NCBI GenBank assembly: GCA_031257455.1
Contig: JAIROQ010000008.1
Location: 1 to 10,750 of the forward strand
Length of the DNA stretch: 10,750 nucleotides
Source: Prevotellaceae bacterium
GTDB taxonomy: Bacteria > Bacteroidota > Bacteroidia > Bacteroidales > UBA932
Direction of reading: 5' to 3'
The notes under the pieces were generated by a model, which saw only the letters and a program-made list of their open reading frames with translations, was not told the origin of the DNA and ran no database searches. The position numbers were made by a program, and so were the translations under genes. Positions 7,654 through 10,750 of this stretch are shown in pieces. Position 1 is the first letter of the stretch. Each line of letters opens with the position of its first letter.

Positions 7654-7670
7654 CTCCCCACATACTTTAT

Positions 7671-8648
7671 ATGTATTCAATTTCCGAAATACGCGATTGG
7701 GTGGACAAAGCGATAGCCAATCTAAATCTTCCCAAAGAACCGCAGGAACTCTACGCCCCGGTGTCCTACATGATGTCTATCGGGGGCAAGCGCATTCGCC
7801 CGGTGCTGTGTCTGCTTTCGTGCAACATGTTTTCCGACCGCATAGACAATAAAGTGTTGTTTCCGGCGGTAGGTCTGGAAATTTTCCATACATTCACACT
7901 GGTGCATGACGATATTATGGATAATGCCGCCCTGCGTCGCAACCAGCCGACTGTGCATCACAAATGGGATATGAATACCGCTATCCTTTCCGGCGATGTG
8001 ATGTGCATTGCCGCCTACCAGTATATTTGCCAGGCCGACCCTATTCACCTGTCGGAAATACTGCGGCTGTTCAATCAAACGGCGGCGCAGGTATGCGAAG
8101 GGCAACAGTTGGATATGAATTACGAACACCATGCCGTTATTAGCGAAGAAGAATACCTGCAAATGATTGAACGGAAAACGGCCGTACTGTTGGCTGCGGC
8201 AACCAAAATAGGCGCTATCGCCGGCGGCGCCACGCATCAGCAGATTGCCAGGATGCACGAGTTCGGCCGCCTGTTGGGGCTGGCGTTCCAGATTCAGGAC
8301 GACCTGCTTGATGTGTACGGTGACGCCGATATTTTCGGCAAAGCTATCGGCAATGACATTGCCGGCAACAAAAAAACATTCCTGCTCCTGCTGGCCATGC
8401 AGCAAGCCACCGGCAACGACAAGAAAAACCTGTTTTCCCTGCTCACCGACAAACAAATCTCCGCCGAAGAAAAAATAAAAAATGTCCTGGATATCTACCA
8501 GCGCCTGCAAATACGGCAACAGGTGGAAGAACATATTACCGGTTATTTTGAAAAAGCGTTGGCGCTGTTTGAAACCATAGACGTAGCGCCCGAACGTAAA
8601 GAGTATGTACAACAATTTTCCGAAAGGCTGGTCGGCCGCAATAATTAA
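7671..8648 (+). CDS. Short-chain all-trans polyprenyl diphosphate synthase
   Basis: The 325-residue class I isoprenoid synthase condenses allylic diphosphates with isopentenyl diphosphate. It shows GGKRIRP (38-44), the first Asp-rich motif DDIMD (80-84) followed by RR (89-90), SGDVM (107-111), KT (169-170), and the second Asp-rich motif FQIQDDLLD (D210, D211, D214) followed by GKAIGNDIAGNKKT. The first motif lacks the two-residue insertion of IspA-type farnesyl synthases, and Phe75 lies five residues before D80. A bulky aromatic there usually limits the product to C15-C20, so farnesyl or geranylgeranyl diphosphate is the best guess; exact chain length cannot be settled from sequence. It heads a probable two-gene unit with the DUF4254 gene 58 bases downstream, with no terminator visible between them. 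The products would feed menaquinone or undecaprenyl-carrier pathways. Confidence 0.93.
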   Translation: MYSISEIRDWVDKAIANLNLPKEPQELYAPVSYMMSIGGKRIRPVLCLLSCNMFSDRIDNKVLFPAVGLEIFHTFTLVHDDIMDNAALRRNQPTVHHKWDMNTAILSGDVMCIAAYQYICQADPIHLSEILRLFNQTAAQVCEGQQLDMNYEHHAVISEEEYLQMIERKTAVLLAAATKIGAIAGGATHQQIARMHEFGRLLGLAFQIQDDLLDVYGDADIFGKAIGNDIAGNKKTFLLLLAMQQATGNDKKNLFSLLTDKQISAEEKIKNVLDIYQRLQIRQQVEEHITGYFEKALALFETIDVAPERKEYVQQFSERLVGRNN

Positions 8649-8706
8649 GTTACGGGGCAAGTAACGCAAAGCAACGATTTTTATTCATTGATTTTTTCCA
8701 TAGATT

Positions 8707-9312
8707 ATGTCTTTTACCGAACACTGCAACGCCATTTTTTCCGCCTGTACCGACTATTACCACCTTATGGACAACGTGGATGCAATGCCTGAAAATCCTT
8801 ACGAATTTAAGAGCATCGACTATTATTTATTCCTGAAAAACTGGATTGACGCCGTGCAGTGGCATCTGGAAGATATTATCCGCCATCCCGCGATAGACCC
8901 GCAGGAAGCATTGCAAATAAAGCGCCGCATCGACTGTTCCAATCAAGACCGCACGGATTTGGTGGAGTTAATCGACAGTTATTTTTTGGAAAAATATGCG
9001 GCTGTACGACCGTTACCCGCCGCCACCATCAACACCGAAAGCCCTGCATGGGCTATTGACCGCCTGTCGATTCTGGCGCTTAAAATTTACCACATGCAGC
9101 AGGAGGCGGAACGTTGCGATGCCGGTGCAGCACACCGTAAACAGTGTCATAAAAAACTGCACACCTTGCTGGAGCAGCAAAAAGACCTTACGGCGGCGAT
9201 TGACCAACTGCTGGACGACATTGAAGCCGGACGCAAGTACATGAAAGTTTACAAGCAGATGAAGATGTACAACGACCCCTCTCTAAATCCGGTGCTGTAC
9301 GGCGCGAAATAA
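8707..9312 (+). CDS. DUF4254 family protein
   Basis: The 201-residue product is a mostly helical cytoplasmic protein without a signal peptide or membrane segment. It carries sequence blocks I recognise from the DUF4254 family of Bacteroidetes: WHLEDIIRHPAIDP (52-65), RRIDCSNQDRTDLVE (73-87), INTESPAWAIDRLSILALKI (108-127), and the C-terminal QLLDDIEAGRKYMKVYKQMK (167-186) followed by MYNDPSLNPVLY. The high conservation of INTESPAWAIDRLS and of the tail suggests a functional surface, but no activity is known. In related genomes the gene often sits near glycosyltransferases of the cell envelope; none is within this window. It may be co-transcribed with the prenyl synthase gene: the 58-base gap has no convincing TAnnTTTG, only a weak GTTAC/GTAAC inverted repeat (8649-8665). 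Confidence 0.9.
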   Translation: MSFTEHCNAIFSACTDYYHLMDNVDAMPENPYEFKSIDYYLFLKNWIDAVQWHLEDIIRHPAIDPQEALQIKRRIDCSNQDRTDLVELIDSYFLEKYAAVRPLPAATINTESPAWAIDRLSILALKIYHMQQEAERCDAGAAHRKQCHKKLHTLLEQQKDLTAAIDQLLDDIEAGRKYMKVYKQMKMYNDPSLNPVLYGAK

Positions 9313-9339
9313 ACGGATATTTAAAAATGATATGCGATG

Positions 9340-9430
9340 TCCGACTTTTCGATACGCGATGCTCGACCTTTCGACTTGCGACAGTGCGCCTGCCGCCATT
9401 TTCAACTTTCAACGCTCCATTTTCAACTAA
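9340..9430. repeat. Simple-repeat cluster, second copy
   Basis: TTCGATA/CTCGACCTTTCGAC variants (9346-9380), the core CAGTGCGCCTGCCGCCATTT (9382-9401) and TTTCAAC units (to 9428) repeat the module order of 303-394. On the left it follows the DUF4254 stop codon by only about 30 bp; on the right it runs into the structured element. No coding capacity is seen. Confidence 0.8.
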
Positions 9431-9447
9431 AAAGCCCCGTAGGGGCT
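9431..9447 (-). terminator. Hairpin terminator reading leftward
   Basis: On the - strand AGCCCC-TAC-GGGGCT is followed by TTTTTAGTTG. It is oriented to stop transcription entering from the right, and is the same module as the + strand terminator at 5-22. On the + strand no T-tract follows, so it would not end the DUF4254 transcript. Confidence 0.5.
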
Positions 9448-9618
9448 ACCTGTGAATAACCCCGTGCGTAAGCGCGGGGGTGCAAGGCAGCCTCCTGCTT
9501 TTCGCGCGGCATACTGCCGGTGCATCGTGGAAAACCCGTACGCCGCGCGAGGTGCAGGGCGGGGCATGTGGTGCTACTAAGGTTGTTTTGTTATTAAAAT
9601 AAGGTAGAAATAAGGTTT
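9433..9618 (+). repeat. Structured dispersed element, copy 2
   Basis: This is the second copy of the element at 121-304. Its second hairpin has a 4-base GTAA loop, a GNRA-type tetraloop, where copy 1 has GTA. The long hairpin pairs CCTGC (9494-9498) and 9502-9513 with 9539-9550 and GCAGG (9554-9558). Against copy 1, one C-G pair of the upper stem has become T-A (both sides changed), while a neighbouring G-C has become A-C. The hairpin loop (CTGCCGGTGCATCGTGG and on) and the tail from GGCATGTGGTGC through TTAAAATAAGG are unchanged between copies. Confidence 0.8.
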
Positions 9619-9620
9619 AT

Positions 9621-9683
9621 GGATTTACAGATTTACAGATTTGGCTTGCGCCACTGCGCTTGCCGCCATTTTCAACTTTCAAC
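9621..9683. repeat. Simple repeats and 35-bp inverted core
   Basis: GATTTACA units (9622-9639) lead into a 35-bp sequence (9649-9683) that is the exact reverse complement of 38-72 at the other end of the window. A further 160 bp (9684-9842) up to the CRISPR array has no gene. It is A-rich with an AAGTACTTAAGTA palindromic run, and could be the sequence flanking the old end of the array. Confidence 0.75.
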
Positions 9684-9913
9684 GTAAAGAAAAGTACTTA
9701 AGTAACGAGTGGCAGAATTTAACGCAAACAAGCAAGGAAAACGAAACCGACAATTAACAATAGGCGGATTTAGGCATGTGCTACTCATATCGTTGGTTAA
9801 ATGCAGGCAAGTAGGGCGCACAATCCCAACACGCAAAAAGACATTCTTTGAAATTTTGTGGTAGCTTTGAACATGGCTTCGCCGCATGGAGACTCCGGCG
9901 CGTTGTGACTTGA

Positions 9914-9944
9914 TTGCCTTCTTTGAAATTTTGTGGTAGCTTTG
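9914..9944 (+). promoter_or_regulatory. Promoter embedded in CRISPR repeat 2
   Basis: TTG at 9914-9916, a 20-base gap and TAGCTTTG at 9937-9944 match the Bacteroidetes promoter pattern. The predicted start falls in the first few bases of spacer 2, so each full repeat could drive its own crRNA. Confidence 0.5.
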
Positions 9945-9989
9945 AACGATATTGATACAGTTAAAGGATACCCATCAGTTGTGACTTGA

Positions 9990-10020
9990 TTGCATTCTTT
10001 GAAATTTTGTGGTAGCTTTG
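9990..10020 (+). promoter_or_regulatory. Promoter embedded in CRISPR repeat 3
   Basis: The same TTG (9990-9992)-N20-TAGCTTTG (10013-10020) arrangement occurs in repeat 3. The predicted start is near 10025-10027, inside the presumed spacer 3. If the junction with the phage gene is real, this promoter would also face the phage gene. Confidence 0.5.
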
Positions 10021-10023
10021 AAC

Positions 10024-10053
10024 ATTGTCGCCGGTATCGACAATCTGAAGCTG
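10024..10053 (+). other. Presumed spacer 3 / protospacer, array-to-phage junction
   Basis: These 30 bases stand where spacer 3 is expected but are not followed by GTTGTGACTT; they continue in frame into the phage-like gene. They include a 7-bp inverted repeat, ATTGTCG (10024-10030) and CGACAAT (10038-10044). The 30-base length is taken from spacer 2 and is an inference. Confidence 0.6.
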
Positions 10054-10750
10054 CTAAATAAAATCAAGGGGAAACTTGAGCGAGTAATATTCAACAAGGA
10101 GTATATCCGGGATGTTGCGGATTTTGTGCGGGCGTACTCGGCTGTTGCCGAGATGCAGAATGATTATTTTAAGGGTCAGGATAAAAATTTTAAAGCAAAG
10201 GATTATCACAGCGCTTTAAAACAGGTGGCGGTGAATAATACGATTGACGGGCTGACGGAGTCCGGCGTTCGCGCCAATGTGTTAAGGCCGATAAACGATT
10301 TGCTGCTTACCGGCATTACGTCCGGTCAAAGTTATGCCCAGTTAGAGGAGGCACTTCGTAAAACGTTGACGGAAACGGAAGGAAATCCCGGTGCATTAAG
10401 CCGGTATGCGAAGACCTACGCTACGGACAGTATCAATCAGTTTTCACGGGAATATCTGACGGTAATCAGTAGTGATTTGGGGTATGAGTGGTATGTGTAT
10501 CGCGGTTCAAATAAGGCAACGACGCGGGAGTTCTGCGAGCATATGAGGAAGAAAGAGTTTGTGCATAAGAGTGAATTTCCCGACATATTGAGAGGGAAAA
10601 TAGACGGTCATCAATGCCGGATATATGATAAAACGGGCTTGCCCTACGGGATGAAAGAGGGGACGAATGTGGATAATTTGACGGCAAACTGCGGGGGTTG
10701 GAATTGTGGGCATCAATTAGTACCTTTGCGGGAAGAGAGCGTGCCGGAAA
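10024..10750 (+). CDS. Phage head-morphogenesis (minor head) protein, both ends missing
   Basis: The frame is open from the junction to the window edge (242 codons, no stop) and would need a start upstream that the CRISPR repeat does not supply; the same frame meets a TGA at 10000-10002. The first in-frame ATG is at 10153. Seen from the junction, residues 1-150 are helical and charged (for example VADFVRAYSAVAEMQNDYFK, ITSGQSYAQLEEALRKTL). The C-terminal part has YEWYVYRGSNKATTREFCEH, GKIDGH, KTGLPYG and a Cys/His end, NCGGWNCGHQLVPL (221-234). This ending, after a TTRxFCxH segment, resembles SPP1 gp7/Mu gpF-type minor head proteins of phages and prophages. Such proteins sit at the portal and are needed for head assembly. 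The assignment is by recalled motif resemblance only. It is probably phage DNA, perhaps not contiguous with the host genome. Confidence 0.6.
   Translation, partial: MVAGIDNLKLLNKIKGKLERVIFNKEYIRDVADFVRAYSAVAEMQNDYFKGQDKNFKAKDYHSALKQVAVNNTIDGLTESGVRANVLRPINDLLLTGITSGQSYAQLEEALRKTLTETEGNPGALSRYAKTYATDSINQFSREYLTVISSDLGYEWYVYRGSNKATTREFCEHMRKKEFVHKSEFPDILRGKIDGHQCRIYDKTGLPYGMKEGTNVDNLTANCGGWNCGHQLVPLREESVPE

Larger units (their letters stand above)
9843..10023 (+). CRISPR. Short CRISPR array, type II-C-like 46-bp repeats
   Basis: Three repeats are present. Repeat 1 (9843-9872) is only the last 30 bases. Repeat 2 (9902-9947) and repeat 3 (9978-10023) are complete at 46 bp and differ by one base (CTTC versus ATTC at repeat position 17). 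Spacer 1 is 29 bp (9873-9901) and spacer 2 is 30 bp (9948-9977). The repeat starts GTTGTGACTTGATTGC and ends GTAGCTTTGAAC. The GTTGT start, the length of about 46-47 and 30-bp spacers are typical of type II-C arrays in Bacteroidetes, where the 5' part pairs with tracrRNA; this sets the crRNA strand as +. No cas gene or tracrRNA anti-repeat was found in the window. The array does not close after repeat 3: the sequence continues into a phage-like gene. Confidence 0.88.

Noticed and set aside
7722..8669. 315-codon open frame on the - strand opposite the prenyl synthase
   Set aside because: It lies wholly across a gene with all class I prenyl synthase motifs, and its translation shows no recognisable domain. 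It follows from the codon use of the real gene.
9684..9842. Possible tracrRNA left of the CRISPR array
   Set aside because: I looked for a complement of the repeat start (such as CAATCAAGTCACAAC) here and elsewhere on both strands and found none; CACAATCCCAACAC at 9819-9832 resembles it only loosely.
10054..10140. A fourth, degenerate CRISPR repeat after spacer 3
   Set aside because: The bases after 10053 (CTAAATAAAATCAAGG) do not resemble the repeat start, and the reading frame continues uninterrupted.
10466..10716. Two - strand frames of about 70 codons opposite the phage head gene
   Set aside because: They are antisense to a longer frame with a Cys/His motif typical of phage head proteins and have no support of their own.

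Overview
The window looks like the chromosome of a member of the Bacteroidetes, most likely an uncultured Bacteroidales. Four genes have a Bacteroidetes-type -7 promoter element (TAnnTTTG) a short distance upstream and none has a clear Shine-Dalgarno sequence. The gene content fits: a PF14905-type TonB-family outer-membrane protein with an N-terminal carboxypeptidase-regulatory-like domain, a single-chain pyruvate:ferredoxin oxidoreductase of an anaerobe, and a DUF4254 protein, a family I know from this phylum.

Layout: (1) 1-496 has no gene and is packed with dispersed and simple repeats, including a ~184-bp structured element and a terminator hairpin at the very edge. (2) 497-1136 (+) is a PIN-domain protein overlapped by a 56-residue protein, a likely toxin-antitoxin pair, followed by a bidirectional terminator. 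(3) 1243-3672 (-) is an outer-membrane beta-barrel/TonB-dependent-receptor-like protein. (4) 3673-3975 holds its promoter, a 19-bp palindrome and two tandem-repeat tracts; the last tract supplies the stop codon of the next gene. (5) 3976-7506 (-) is pyruvate:ferredoxin oxidoreductase. (6) 7671-8648 and 8707-9312 (+) are a short-chain polyprenyl diphosphate synthase and a DUF4254 protein. (7) 9313-9842 has no gene and carries a second copy of the structured element (~92% identical to the first) and related simple repeats. (8) 9843-10023 is a short CRISPR array with 46-bp repeats of type II-C character; no cas gene is in the window. (9) From the base after the third repeat to the window end runs an open reading frame resembling a phage head-morphogenesis (minor head) protein.

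The chromosomal genes are ordinary housekeeping and envelope functions: PFOR feeds acetyl-CoA and reduced ferredoxin into anaerobic metabolism, and the prenyl synthase makes isoprenoid diphosphates. The unusual material is at the right end. The sequence passes from a perfect CRISPR repeat directly into a phage structural gene, exactly where spacer 3 should lie. The simplest reading is that the first ~30 bases of the phage sequence are spacer 3 and that the contig crosses from the array into the targeted phage through this shared sequence; a real prophage or rearrangement joined to the array is the alternative. In addition, each complete repeat contains a Bacteroidetes-type promoter (TTG-N20-TAGCTTTG), which suggests crRNA transcription starting in each spacer, as known for Neisseria type II-C arrays.
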